Assembly (NCBI GenBank): GCA_025358305.1
Contig: JANYJZ010000019.1
Span: forward strand, 1-43,520
Reading direction: 5' to 3'
From: Ignavibacteriota bacterium
Lineage (GTDB): Bacteria > Bacteroidota > Ignavibacteria > UBA10030 > SZUA-254
Length of the DNA: 43,520 nucleotides
Shown here: positions 32,425 through 40,693 of the stretch, piece after piece
Numbering within the stretch: position 1 is the stretch's first letter
Layout of the letters: every line of letters starts with the position of its first letter
Notes under the pieces: model-generated
Database searches by the model: none
Told to the model about the DNA's origin: nothing
Seen by the model: only the letters and a program-made list of their open reading frames with translations
Position numbers and translations under genes: made by a program

Positions 32425-33633
32425 TCAGTGCGGAGGCGCCGCCCCTTCGTCGACCCCGCGTTCCAGCCGTCTCTTCACAATGAACCAGAGATCGGACAGG
32501 AGCGGCATCGGGTCGCGCAGTGATAAGATATGATGTACGCGCTTGCCGCGTAGTGACCTGAGCCACACCCAGAAGGTAATTTCCCCTTTTTTCCGATAAT
32601 CCTTGTATCCCTTGATATCCTTCGCGATATCGAGCCACTTCACCCCTGTCTGATAGTTCTTTTTGAACGGGTAGGGCTCCCCGATCATGTCATAATAGGC
32701 AATTGCGGAGATATTGAGTCCCGCGCCCGTCGCCAGGTAGCACCAGAGACTGTTTCGGGTATGGATCTCCATGACCTTCAGCACCCCGGTATTGCTGTCG
32801 CGCTTGAATTGGATATTGAAGTGCCCCTGGATGTTGAGTCTTCGCGCCGAATCAAGGGCGAGGTCGCGCATCTCCGTGTTGTCGATGGTCTCCACCAAGG
32901 AAGCGACGCCCGCATGAACCGGGTAGATCCTGATCTTGTGCCCGATGAAATAGGCCAGCATTTCTTTCCGGGCGTTGAAGTACATATTGACGCTGAACAG
33001 ATTGGAGTCGTCGCCGGCTATATACTCCTGGACGACGACCTTTTTGCTGACCTGGATGACCTTCTGATAGTACTGGAGCAATTCGGCCTTCGTATCGCAT
33101 TGGATCGCCTTGCGGTACGGGCCGACAAGCCGGAGGAAATCCGGATGCCACCAGTCATCCTTGCTCGCAGGCTTCAGTATGCAGGGAAACGTGATCTCCT
33201 CGGCGATCTTCGTGACCTCCTCGAGAGATTCGGGCATGTACGTCATCGGGACGGGGACGCCGGCGCTGCGGGCGACCTTGCCGAACCGCCGCTTGTCGAG
33301 CATGTCCTCGACGACGGAATTATCGGGGAGGTTATAGTAGAAATATTCCGAGAGCCGGTCCCGGTAGCGCGAAAATGTGAGGACGGCCCGGTCGTCATCG
33401 CTGAAGAAGACCATCTTCCGGCCCTGCAGCTTCCCGAACTTCACCATCTCTTCGGCGAACGCCTCGGACGTGGTGTGGGGAAAGTGAAGCTGCTTTTTGC
33501 AGTAGCGAGAGTACAGGCTCACATTGTCGGGGTAGTAGGATCCCACATAGATGGGGATCCCAGCCTCCCCAATGCTGCGGACGAGGCCGATCTCTCCAAC
33601 GATGAGGGCGGGGATCTTTGACTGATTCTTCAT
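32425..33633 (-). CDS. ATP-grasp enzyme, carboxylate-amine ligase-like
   Basis: 402 residues. The N-domain starts with PALIVGEIGLVRSIGEAGIP, of the PurK/CarB-like pre-ATP-grasp type; the ATP-grasp core shows FPCILKPASKDDWWHPDF, KVVVQEYIAGDD and NIQFKRDSNTGVLKVMEIHTR (the acidic residues that bind metal). Such enzymes join a carboxylate to an amine or other nucleophile with ATP. The peptide-like or sugar-linked substrate is unknown. The C-terminal ~60 residues, with WVWLRSLRGKRVHHIL, look membrane-proximal. Its ATG overlaps by four bases with a short upstream frame (see 33630-33815). Confidence 0.88.
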   Translation of the reverse strand: MKNQSKIPALIVGEIGLVRSIGEAGIPIYVGSYYPDNVSLYSRYCKKQLHFPHTTSEAFAEEMVKFGKLQGRKMVFFSDDDRAVLTFSRYRDRLSEYFYYNLPDNSVVEDMLDKRRFGKVARSAGVPVPMTYMPESLEEVTKIAEEITFPCILKPASKDDWWHPDFLRLVGPYRKAIQCDTKAELLQYYQKVIQVSKKVVVQEYIAGDDSNLFSVNMYFNARKEMLAYFIGHKIRIYPVHAGVASLVETIDNTEMRDLALDSARRLNIQGHFNIQFKRDSNTGVLKVMEIHTRNSLWCYLATGAGLNISAIAYYDMIGEPYPFKKNYQTGVKWLDIAKDIKGYKDYRKKGEITFWVWLRSLRGKRVHHILSLRDPMPLLSDLWFIVKRRLERGVDEGAAPPH

Positions 33634-33815
33634 GAAAGGATGTCGCGAGATGATGGGGGCTCGTCTCCCGCTCGACGAGGGGTGCGGCCGGGGATACGGC
33701 GTGCCGTGAAGAAGCCTTTGAGGAGGGCCTCCTCCGGCCAGCCGAATGCGAGTGGCAGGATCCGCCGCCCTGGCAGGCGGTCTTCTTGGAGCATATGCAT
33801 TGCAGTTTCGGTCAT
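33630..33815 (-). CDS. short hypothetical frame overlapping the ATP-grasp start
   Basis: 61 residues from the ATG at 33815 (MTETAMHMLQEDRLPGRRIL). A GGAA lies a few bases upstream, and the stop overlaps the ATP-grasp start by four bases (ATGA), a hallmark of translational coupling. No family, membrane segment or motif is visible and the last 25 residues are Arg/Pro-rich. The frame runs on upstream through the tRNA gene, so only the part from 33815 can be a gene. It may be chance. Confidence 0.3.
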   Translation of the reverse strand: MTETAMHMLQEDRLPGRRILPLAFGWPEEALLKGFFTARRIPGRTPRRAGDEPPSSRDILS

Positions 33816-33902
33816 TTCATTCCAGTTCCCGACGACATACGTCAGTGACGAACCACGCCGGCCAATCGTCTTCCGGCCCTGCATCCCCGAAACCAACAAC
33901 TG

Positions 33903-33975
33903 TGGAGCTGAGGGGGATCGAACCCCTGGCCTCGTGAATGCCATTCACGCGCTCTCCCAGCTGAGCTACAGCCCC
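33903..33975 (-). tRNA. tRNA-Ala(GGC)
   Basis: 73 bases on the minus strand with a complete cloverleaf: acceptor GGGGCTG / CAGCTCC, D arm with GTAGCTCAGCTGGGAGAGC, anticodon arm CGTGA-ATGGCAT-TCACG and TψC arm CAGGGGTTCGATCCCCCT. The anticodon is GGC, reading alanine GCC/GCT. The third acceptor pair is G3:U70, the universal alanine identity element. CCA is not encoded. Confidence 0.97.
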
Positions 33976-34046
33976 AATGTGAACTTCTGATAGCATTTCT
34001 CCGAATGTTGTCCGACGCTCAACGTGCGCGGTCAAAAACCCGAGGG

Positions 34047-34079
34047 CTAAATATACGAAGTTTGCATGTGTGAATCAAT
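34047..34079 (-). promoter_or_regulatory. promoter of tRNA-Ala
   Basis: ATTG (34079-34076), 20 bases, TATATTTAG (34055-34047) on the minus strand. It predicts a 5' leader of about 65 bases before the mature tRNA. Confidence 0.7.
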
Positions 34080-34145
34080 GTCCCGTATCACGGGCGGGCC
34101 AACATTAATCTTTTTTCATGTTCGGCGGCCGTAAGCGGTCGTCTC

Positions 34146-34176
34146 ATTGATTTTCATAGGTACAATCGCTATTTTG
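34146..34176 (+). promoter_or_regulatory. promoter of the PP2C phosphatase operon
   Basis: ATTG (34146-34149), 20 bases, TATTTTG (34170-34176); 82 bases before the ATG at 34259. Confidence 0.68.
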
Positions 34177-34195
34177 AAAGCAGTTCAGGAGCCGA

Positions 34196-34212
34196 TGTTG
34201 CACATTGCAACA
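34196..34212. promoter_or_regulatory. 17-bp inverted repeat in the phosphatase leader
   Basis: TGTTGCA-CAT-TGCAACA, a perfect dyad about 15-30 bases downstream of the predicted transcription start. Position and symmetry suit a repressor site; no ligand is known. Confidence 0.45.
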
Positions 34213-34258
34213 CCTCCCCGAAGACCCAGTTTGACCCCGAATCAGCACGCTTGCATCC

Positions 34259-36769
34259 ATGAAGAACCCCTTCATACTGCGCTCGCCCCGGCTCATCCGC
34301 ATCGTGTTCACCGTCTGCACGCTGGCGGTGCTTCTCATGGCGGTCCTGAACTTCATGAGCGTCATGTTCTACAACGCCACGGGCAACGACCAATGCGCGT
34401 GGAACACCATCCAGAACGAGCCCAAAAAGCTTCTCATCACGAGTGTCGTGTCCGGCGGCGTGGCAGAGGCGGCCGGGATACGGGAACAAGACCTGCTCGT
34501 CAAGATCAACGGTGCGGGGTTCAACTCCGCCGCGGAAGCACAGCGGATCATCGACGCCGTCCCCAAGGGGGATTTTGCGACATACACGGTCGAACGGAAC
34601 GGCTCTCCGCTCGAGCTCAGGGTCAAGATCCTCAAGCTGTTCAACGTCGCATTCCTCGGCTTCTTTTTCCTCGGCCTCGGATTTCTCATCGTCGGGTTCG
34701 TCGTCGTCGTTACGAAACCCGACGGCCTCCTCCAGCGGATGTTCGCCCGCTACAGCCTGCTCGCGATGCTCCTCTTCAGTTTTTTCGGATCGCCTCAGCA
34801 GATCCCGCAGTTCCCATGGATCATCCATCTCTTTCGGGCCTGCATCATCGCCGGGAGGGTCCTCGCCCCGCCGCTCTTCATCAGCTTCTTTTTTCACTTT
34901 CCCGTCCGACGCAAGGCCCTGGAGAGAAGATGGGTCCTGCCCGTCCTCTACGCGGTAAGCGTTCTCTTGGTCGGGCTGATCATAGCATCGCAGATGCTCG
35001 CATTGCCCGTCTCCGTCTTGACACTCCTGTTCATCGGACCGTACATTTTTTACATCTCCGGGCTTCTCATCTTCGCAGGCAGCTACTTCCGGCTCGTCGC
35101 GCCGGAGCGGCGCGGCCAGCTCAGACCGATCCTCATCGGGATCGCCATCGGGATCGCTTCCGCATTCTATATCATCGTCCTGCAGCTCCGGTACCCGTTC
35201 GCGGTCTTTCTCTACCCGAGCACGTTCATCCCCGGCATCTTCGTCGTCGCGGTGCCGATCTCGTTCGGGTACAGCATCTTCCGCTACCGCCTGATGGATA
35301 TCGACCTCATCATCAAGCGCAGCCTCATCTACGCAACGATCACCGCCGCCATCGCCGCGCTCTACCTCCTCATCGTCTACGGCGTCGGAAGCATGATCGC
35401 GTACTTCCTCGGCACCGAGGAGAACAGACTGCTGAACATCTTCGCGTTCATCTTCATCGCCCTCGCCTTCGATCCGATCAAACGGAGGGTGCAGGAATGG
35501 ATCGACCGGTTCTTCTACCAAGAGCGGTATAACTACCAGCGGGCCCTTCTCGAGTTCAGCCAGGAACTCCCGAGGCAAATGAACCTGGACCAGATCCTCC
35601 ATTCGATCCTGAACCGGATCTCCGGCACGATGCACGTCGACAGGATCGCCGTCGTCCTGTGCGACGAAACCGAAGGCTGCCGCAGCGTGTCCATCAACAT
35701 CGACGAGGCGTGCTGCCGGTTCGGCACAGCTCAGAACGGGCTCATCGCCCTTCTGCGGAACAGGAAACAGCCGCAGCCGCTTGCCTTCATCGGCGACGAC
35801 CCCGAACTCGCGGCCCTCGACCCGGCGGACAAGGAGAACATCCGCCGGTCGGGGATCGTCCTCGCGGTTCCGATGTCGCTCCAGGACAGATTGATCGGCA
35901 CGATCAACGTCGGGCCGAAGTTGTCGGGACGGTTCTACTCTCAGGAGGACATCGACCTCCTCTCGACCGTCGCGAGCCAGGCCGCGATCGCCATCGAGAA
36001 CGCGAGGCTCCATCGTTCGGAGATCGAGAAGCAGAGGATCGAGGAGGAAATGAACATGGCCCGGCTCATCCAGCAGGGTCTCCTCCCCAAGTCCAACCCG
36101 GTCCTCGACAGGCTCGATATCTCCGGGACATCTCTCCCTGCGCTTTCCGTCGGGGGCGATTACTTCGATTTCATCGAACTCGCTCCGGACAAGCTTCTTG
36201 TCGTCGTCGCGGACGTCTCTGGCAAAGGGATGTCGGCCGCGCTGTACATGTCGAAGATCCAGGGAATGATCCAGCTCGCCGCCCATATGTACACGACACC
36301 GCGGGAGATGCTCATCCACGTCAACCGGCGGCTCTACGACGGCATCGAGCGCAAGTCGTTCATCACGATGATCCTTGCCCTATTCGACCTGCAGCGGCAG
36401 GAGGTCCTCTTCTGCCGCGCCGGCCACAATAAGGCGATCATCGGCACGAACGGGACCTTCGACCATCTCGATTCGACCGGGATCGGGCTCGGTCTGGAAC
36501 GGGGACCCATCTTCGAACGAAGCCTGCAGGAGATCACGTATCCCCTCAGACCTGATTCCCTGTTCTTCCTCTACTCGGACGGCCTCACCGAGGCGATGGA
36601 CGTGGCCGAGCGGGAGTTCGGGGAAGCATCGATCACGCGGATCATCGGTGAGCACAGAAAGGAGAGCGCCAGCGATATCCAAGCATCGGTCCTGCGCGCG
36701 GTGAGGGAATTTCAGGGAGAGGCGGAGCAGCACGACGATATCACGGTTGTCGTGGCGAAATACCGTTAG
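34259..36769 (+). CDS. RsbU-like PP2C phosphatase with PDZ, membrane and GAF domains
   Basis: 836 residues. An N-terminal helix (about 15-38) leads to an extracytoplasmic PDZ-like domain (about 55-125, ITSVVSGGVAEAAGIREQDL), then some eight membrane helices (about 130-400), a GAF domain (about 440-595, LDQILHSILNRISG) and a SpoIIE/PP2C phosphatase domain (about 610-836). The phosphatase has GGDYFDFIEL, VADVSGKGMSAAL and SDGLTEAMD, with the Asp residues that bind the metals. Such proteins dephosphorylate an anti-anti-sigma factor in partner-switching stress systems; the partners are not in this window. It is encoded upstream of, and probably with, the nucleotidase lipoprotein. Confidence 0.93.
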   Translation: MKNPFILRSPRLIRIVFTVCTLAVLLMAVLNFMSVMFYNATGNDQCAWNTIQNEPKKLLITSVVSGGVAEAAGIREQDLLVKINGAGFNSAAEAQRIIDAVPKGDFATYTVERNGSPLELRVKILKLFNVAFLGFFFLGLGFLIVGFVVVVTKPDGLLQRMFARYSLLAMLLFSFFGSPQQIPQFPWIIHLFRACIIAGRVLAPPLFISFFFHFPVRRKALERRWVLPVLYAVSVLLVGLIIASQMLALPVSVLTLLFIGPYIFYISGLLIFAGSYFRLVAPERRGQLRPILIGIAIGIASAFYIIVLQLRYPFAVFLYPSTFIPGIFVVAVPISFGYSIFRYRLMDIDLIIKRSLIYATITAAIAALYLLIVYGVGSMIAYFLGTEENRLLNIFAFIFIALAFDPIKRRVQEWIDRFFYQERYNYQRALLEFSQELPRQMNLDQILHSILNRISGTMHVDRIAVVLCDETEGCRSVSINIDEACCRFGTAQNGLIALLRNRKQPQPLAFIGDDPELAALDPADKENIRRSGIVLAVPMSLQDRLIGTINVGPKLSGRFYSQEDIDLLSTVASQAAIAIENARLHRSEIEKQRIEEEMNMARLIQQGLLPKSNPVLDRLDISGTSLPALSVGGDYFDFIELAPDKLLVVVADVSGKGMSAALYMSKIQGMIQLAAHMYTTPREMLIHVNRRLYDGIERKSFITMILALFDLQRQEVLFCRAGHNKAIIGTNGTFDHLDSTGIGLGLERGPIFERSLQEITYPLRPDSLFFLYSDGLTEAMDVAEREFGEASITRIIGEHRKESASDIQASVLRAVREFQGEAEQHDDITVVVAKYR

Positions 36770-36862
36770 GACGTACGCATGGAGCGCATCCGTTCCGGCT
36801 CTGATCGCCCCTTCCACCTCCTTCCCAGTTGCGAATCCGCCGCGCAATCCGTATCATGCAGT

Positions 36863-38401
36863 ATGCATCGCTTCGCACTTCTGATCCTCATCCTCTTCCA
36901 GCTCTCATGCGTCGGCACCCAGAATGTCTTGACGCGGCAGATCGCGCACTTGACCATCCTCCACTGGAACGACTTCCACGCCCAGAACATTCCATGGACC
37001 GTCCGCGGGGATGACGGCGCGGCTCCCTCTCCCCATCTCGTCGGCGGCGCGGCGGCGTTGCTCGGCATGATCAACCTCTACCGGGACGGCAGGAACGATG
37101 TCGCGGTGTTCAACGCGGGGGACGACTTTCAGGGCACTCCCATCTCCTCGTTCACGTCCGGGCGCTCGCAGGTCACCCTCATGAATCTCATCGCCCCGAC
37201 GGCGGTCACGCTCGGCAACCACGAATTCGATTACGGCGCCGACAGCATCAAGTCGGTCTTCGCAACGACGACCTTTCCCGTCGTCGTCTCCAACCTTGTC
37301 AGGATCGACAATGAACGGCCGTTCGCCCTGCCCTACGAGGTGAAGGTGTGCGGGGGCGTGCGTCTGGGGATCGTCGGGGCCCTCCCGCCTGACCTCTCTC
37401 TCCTCACCTTCGCGAAGAACATCGCGGGGTACAGGATCCGGGACATCGACTCCTCGCTGAACCTGTATATTCCCATCCTCAAGCGCGACCAGCACGTCGA
37501 TCTCATCATCCTCCTGAGCCACATGGGAGTGGATCAGGACACGGCGCTCGCCCTGCGGCGCGGAGACATCGACGTCATCGTGGGAGGACATACGCACACG
37601 GCGCTCTTCCATCCGATCCGGAAGAACCGGACCGTCATCGTGCAGGCCGGATCGAAGGGCCAGTACCTCGGAAAACTCGATCTCATGGTCGATCTCGCCG
37701 TCGACTCGATTGTCTCCTACAACGGGTCGCTCATCGAGACGTCGTCGGGGAGCGTCCGGCCGGATTCCGCGGCCGCGGCGCTGGTCGCCGGGTATGAAGC
37801 GGTGGTCGAATCGCGCCTCGGCGAGACCATCGGGACTCTCCGCACCGACTGGGAGAGGCAGACGGGGAAGCGCGTCGAAATGAACCTCGGGAACTTCGAG
37901 TGCGACGTCACGCGGGATGCGGCCGCGACGGACATCGCGTTCCAAAACGTCGGCGGAATGCGCAGGGACCTCCCGGCGGGACCGATCAGGGTGCGCGACA
38001 TCTGGGAGATCAACCCGTTCGGCAATACGATCGTCACATTCAGCGTGCGCGGCGACTCGCTGCGAAAGATGCTCGAGTGGCAGGCCGGCATCTCGCCGCG
38101 GGAGTTCGCCCAGGTCTCCGGCGTCGCGTATGTGTACGACTCGTCCCTGCCGAAAGGTTCGACTCTCGTCAGCGCGTCCGTCAGCGGGAGGGCGATCGTT
38201 GATTCCGCATCGTACTCGGTCGCAACGAACAACTACATCGGCAGCCACCTGCACGATTTCTTCGGCATCAGCGCATCATCGATCATCCTTCATGAAACGG
38301 GCATGATCGACCGCGACGTGATCATTGCGTACGTGCGGAAGAAGGGGACCATCTCCTCGGCCGTGGAAGGAAGGATCGTCGACCGAGCGGCGGCGAAGTA
38401 G
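36863..38401 (+). CDS. 5'-nucleotidase/metallophosphatase lipoprotein (UshA-like)
   Basis: About 512 residues. With the ATG at 36863 the protein begins with a lipoprotein signal (LLILILFQLSC); the frame opens at 36779 but that start would bury the lipobox. Metal-binding motifs appear in the usual order: HWNDFHAQ, NAGDDFQGTP, GNHEFDYG, LLSHMG and GGHTHT. The C-terminal nucleotidase domain includes NVGGMRRDLPAG and the substrate-stacking region near INPFGNTI. It should hydrolyse nucleotides or sugar nucleotides outside the inner membrane. It follows the phosphatase gene with 93 bases between. Confidence 0.92.
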   Translation: MHRFALLILILFQLSCVGTQNVLTRQIAHLTILHWNDFHAQNIPWTVRGDDGAAPSPHLVGGAAALLGMINLYRDGRNDVAVFNAGDDFQGTPISSFTSGRSQVTLMNLIAPTAVTLGNHEFDYGADSIKSVFATTTFPVVVSNLVRIDNERPFALPYEVKVCGGVRLGIVGALPPDLSLLTFAKNIAGYRIRDIDSSLNLYIPILKRDQHVDLIILLSHMGVDQDTALALRRGDIDVIVGGHTHTALFHPIRKNRTVIVQAGSKGQYLGKLDLMVDLAVDSIVSYNGSLIETSSGSVRPDSAAAALVAGYEAVVESRLGETIGTLRTDWERQTGKRVEMNLGNFECDVTRDAAATDIAFQNVGGMRRDLPAGPIRVRDIWEINPFGNTIVTFSVRGDSLRKMLEWQAGISPREFAQVSGVAYVYDSSLPKGSTLVSASVSGRAIVDSASYSVATNNYIGSHLHDFFGISASSIILHETGMIDRDVIIAYVRKKGTISSAVEGRIVDRAAAK

Positions 38402-38442
38402 CTCCGCCGGAGCCATCAATGTCTCAGTGAGAACAGGACCGT

Positions 38443-38865
38443 ATGACAACAACATATCTGAAAGCGCTCGGCTGGGCACTCTGCCTGACGTGCATCATCT
38501 GGACCTCCTGGACCTGCAAGGACGACGTCACGGGGGGCGGCCCGATCGACGTCGTGTTCCCGGACTCCAACATCAGCTTCGGGCTGCAGGTGCAGCCGCT
38601 CTTTACGCGCGGCTGCGCGTTCAGCGGCTGCCACGGAGCGGACCGGTATGCCGATGACGGATACGCCCTCGAAAGTTATGAACATCTCATGTTCGGAACG
38701 CGCGCAGTGGTGTTTCGGGGGGATCCGGACCACAGCCTGTTGATCCAGTCGGTCGAAGCGACGAACTCGGTGCCCAAGATGCCGCCGAACGGGTTCAAGC
38801 AGCTCAACGACAATCAGAAGCGGGGACTGCGGAAATGGGTAGCGGAGGGCGCCCAGAACAACTAG
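38443..38865 (+). CDS. small cytochrome c-like protein
   Basis: 140 residues. An N-terminal signal or lipoprotein segment (about 1-25, TSWTC gives a possible lipid-attached Cys) precedes a c-type heme domain with CAFSGCH near residue 58 as the heme attachment site, unusual in being CX4CH in place of CX2CH. KMPPN near residue 110 supplies the likely sixth ligand Met. FGLQVQPLFTRGC resembles planctomycete-type cytochrome c domains. Its stop overlaps the stop of nuoF on the other strand (CTAG at 38862-38865). Confidence 0.85.
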   Translation: MTTTYLKALGWALCLTCIIWTSWTCKDDVTGGGPIDVVFPDSNISFGLQVQPLFTRGCAFSGCHGADRYADDGYALESYEHLMFGTRAVVFRGDPDHSLLIQSVEATNSVPKMPPNGFKQLNDNQKRGLRKWVAEGAQNN

Positions 38866-40166
38866 GCGCCCGTCGTCACGAGGTGCGGGGGCGGGATGTA
38901 GCTCGGCGATCTCGGCGTCGTGCGTGCGCGCTTCTCGAACTCATCGCGGAACTTGCGGATGAAGCTCTGGATCGGCCATGCTGCGGCGTCGCCGAGTGCG
39001 CAGATGGTGTTCCCTTCGACGTTGTTGGCCACGTCAAGCAGCAGGTCAACATCGGCCATCGTGCCGTCCCCGGCGACGAACCGGTTCAGGATCTTCTCCA
39101 TCCAGCCGCATCCCTCGCGGCACGGCGTGCACTGGCCGCACGACTCATGGTGGTAGAAATGCGTGATCCGCGCGAGGACCTTCAGAACGTCGGTGTCCTC
39201 GTCCATGACGATCACTCCCGCCGTTCCGATGGACGAACCCGCCGCCTTGAGCGAATCCGCGTCCATCCTCACGCCGTCCAGCTCCTCGCCGCGCAGCCAC
39301 ATCGTCGATGAGCCGCCCGGGATGACGGCCTTGATCTTCTTGTTCCCCGGAACACCCCCCGCGTATCTATGAATGAGGTCGCTCAGGAGGACGCCGGTCG
39401 GAAGTTCGTAGACACCAGGCTTGTTGACGTGTCCGCTGATGCCGTAGAGGAGAGTGCCGGGCTGCTTCGGCGCGCCGATCTTCGAGAACCACTCCCACCC
39501 GCGGTTGAGGATCACCGGAACGTTCGCAATGGTCTCGATATTGTTGATCGTCGTCGGACAGCCCCATAACCCGTTCTGGGCCGGGAACGGAGGTTTCACG
39601 CGCGGATATCCGCGGTTGCCTTCAAGGGAGTTCATGAGCGCCGATTCCTCGCCGCAGATGTACGCCCCCGCTCCCTTATAGAGGTACAGATTGACGCTGA
39701 AGGGCGAGCCGAGCACGTTCTTGCCGATATAGTTCTTCGCGTACGCGTCGTCCACCGCCTTTTGCAGCATCTTCACCCACTTCGCATATTCGCCGCGGAT
39801 GTAGACGTAGACGGTCTCGATGCCCATCGCGTAGGCGGCGATGACCGCGCCTTCGATGAAGAGGTGCGGATTCTGTTCGAAGATCTGTCGGTCCTTAAAG
39901 GTCCCGGGTTCGCTCTCGTCGCCGTTCGCGCAGAGGTACTTCGGCTTTGCGGACTGCTTCGGCATGAACGTCCACTTCAGACCCGTGGGAAAGCACGCGC
40001 CGCCCCTGCCGCGCAAGTTCGACTTCTTCACCTCGTCGGTGACCTCCTCCGGTTTCATCGCCAGGGCCTTGCGCAACGCCTGATAGCCGTTGTGCTGCTC
40101 ATAGACCTCGATCGTATGGAGGCCGGCGATGTCGGGAAGGATCAGGCGTTCGTTGAATTCGGACAT
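38862..40166 (-). CDS. nuoF: NADH-quinone oxidoreductase subunit F
   Basis: 434 residues, carries the FMN and NADH sites and cluster N3. GRGGACFPTGLKW and CANGDESEPGTFKDR form the NADH/FMN part; GAGAYICGEESALMNSLEG is the FMN-binding loop; ESCGQCTPCREG with a later Cys (TICALGD) supplies the four cluster ligands. The start follows nuoE by two bases. The C-terminal ~20 residues (TTPRSPSYIPPPHL) are a proline-rich tail. Confidence 0.97.
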   Translation of the reverse strand: MSEFNERLILPDIAGLHTIEVYEQHNGYQALRKALAMKPEEVTDEVKKSNLRGRGGACFPTGLKWTFMPKQSAKPKYLCANGDESEPGTFKDRQIFEQNPHLFIEGAVIAAYAMGIETVYVYIRGEYAKWVKMLQKAVDDAYAKNYIGKNVLGSPFSVNLYLYKGAGAYICGEESALMNSLEGNRGYPRVKPPFPAQNGLWGCPTTINNIETIANVPVILNRGWEWFSKIGAPKQPGTLLYGISGHVNKPGVYELPTGVLLSDLIHRYAGGVPGNKKIKAVIPGGSSTMWLRGEELDGVRMDADSLKAAGSSIGTAGVIVMDEDTDVLKVLARITHFYHHESCGQCTPCREGCGWMEKILNRFVAGDGTMADVDLLLDVANNVEGNTICALGDAAAWPIQSFIRKFRDEFEKRARTTPRSPSYIPPPHLVTTGA

Positions 40167-40168
40167 GC

Positions 40169-40636
40169 TTACTTCAGTTCTTTTGAGAGGAGCGCGTCGA
40201 CTCTGTCGAGCGTGAGGTTTTCATAGTACTCGTCGCCCACCTGCATCATCGGGGCGGTGCCGCAGGACCCGAGACACTCCACCTCTGTGACGGTGTAGCG
40301 CTTATCGGGGGTGGTCTCGCCCATCTTGATGTGAAGGCGGTCGCAGATGTGCCCGGCGAGGCGCTCCGCGCCGCGGAGCTGGCAGGAGACGTTCGTGCAG
40401 ACCTGCAGATGGTGCGTACCGACGGGCCGTGTGTTGAACATCGTGTAGAACGTCACGACCCCGTAAATGTGCGAGACGGGAAGCTCGAGAAGTTCCCCGA
40501 CATACTTCATGGTATCGGGGGAGATCCAGCCGAACTGTTCCTGCGCCATCCAGAGCGCGGGCAGCGTCAGGGACTTCATGGTCGGATACTGCTTCTTCAG
40601 GACTTCGAGCTTATCGAGATTTTCTTTGGTGAACAT
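40169..40636 (-). CDS. nuoE: NADH-quinone oxidoreductase subunit E
   Basis: 155 residues, binds the [2Fe-2S] cluster N1a with C80, C85, C121 and C125 (CTNVSC and CLGSC). It partners NuoF and is encoded immediately upstream of it, 57 bases downstream of nuoD. VSHIYGVVTFYTMF is the family-typical core. Confidence 0.96.
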   Translation of the reverse strand: MFTKENLDKLEVLKKQYPTMKSLTLPALWMAQEQFGWISPDTMKYVGELLELPVSHIYGVVTFYTMFNTRPVGTHHLQVCTNVSCQLRGAERLAGHICDRLHIKMGETTPDKRYTVTEVECLGSCGTAPMMQVGDEYYENLTLDRVDALLSKELK

Positions 40637-40693
40637 CGCTCAATGGATGGAGATAGTGTTTCAATCGTGGCGCCGGGGCTGCGGCGGTGCGTC

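Noticed and set aside
33816-33944. Upstream extension of the short frame before the ATP-grasp gene
   Set aside because: It runs through tRNA-Ala and so cannot be coding in that part.
34169-36319. 716-codon frame antisense to the phosphatase gene
   Set aside because: Arg/Asp/Glu-rich low-complexity shadow of a GC-rich gene; no domain, and the plus strand has clear PDZ, GAF and PP2C motifs.
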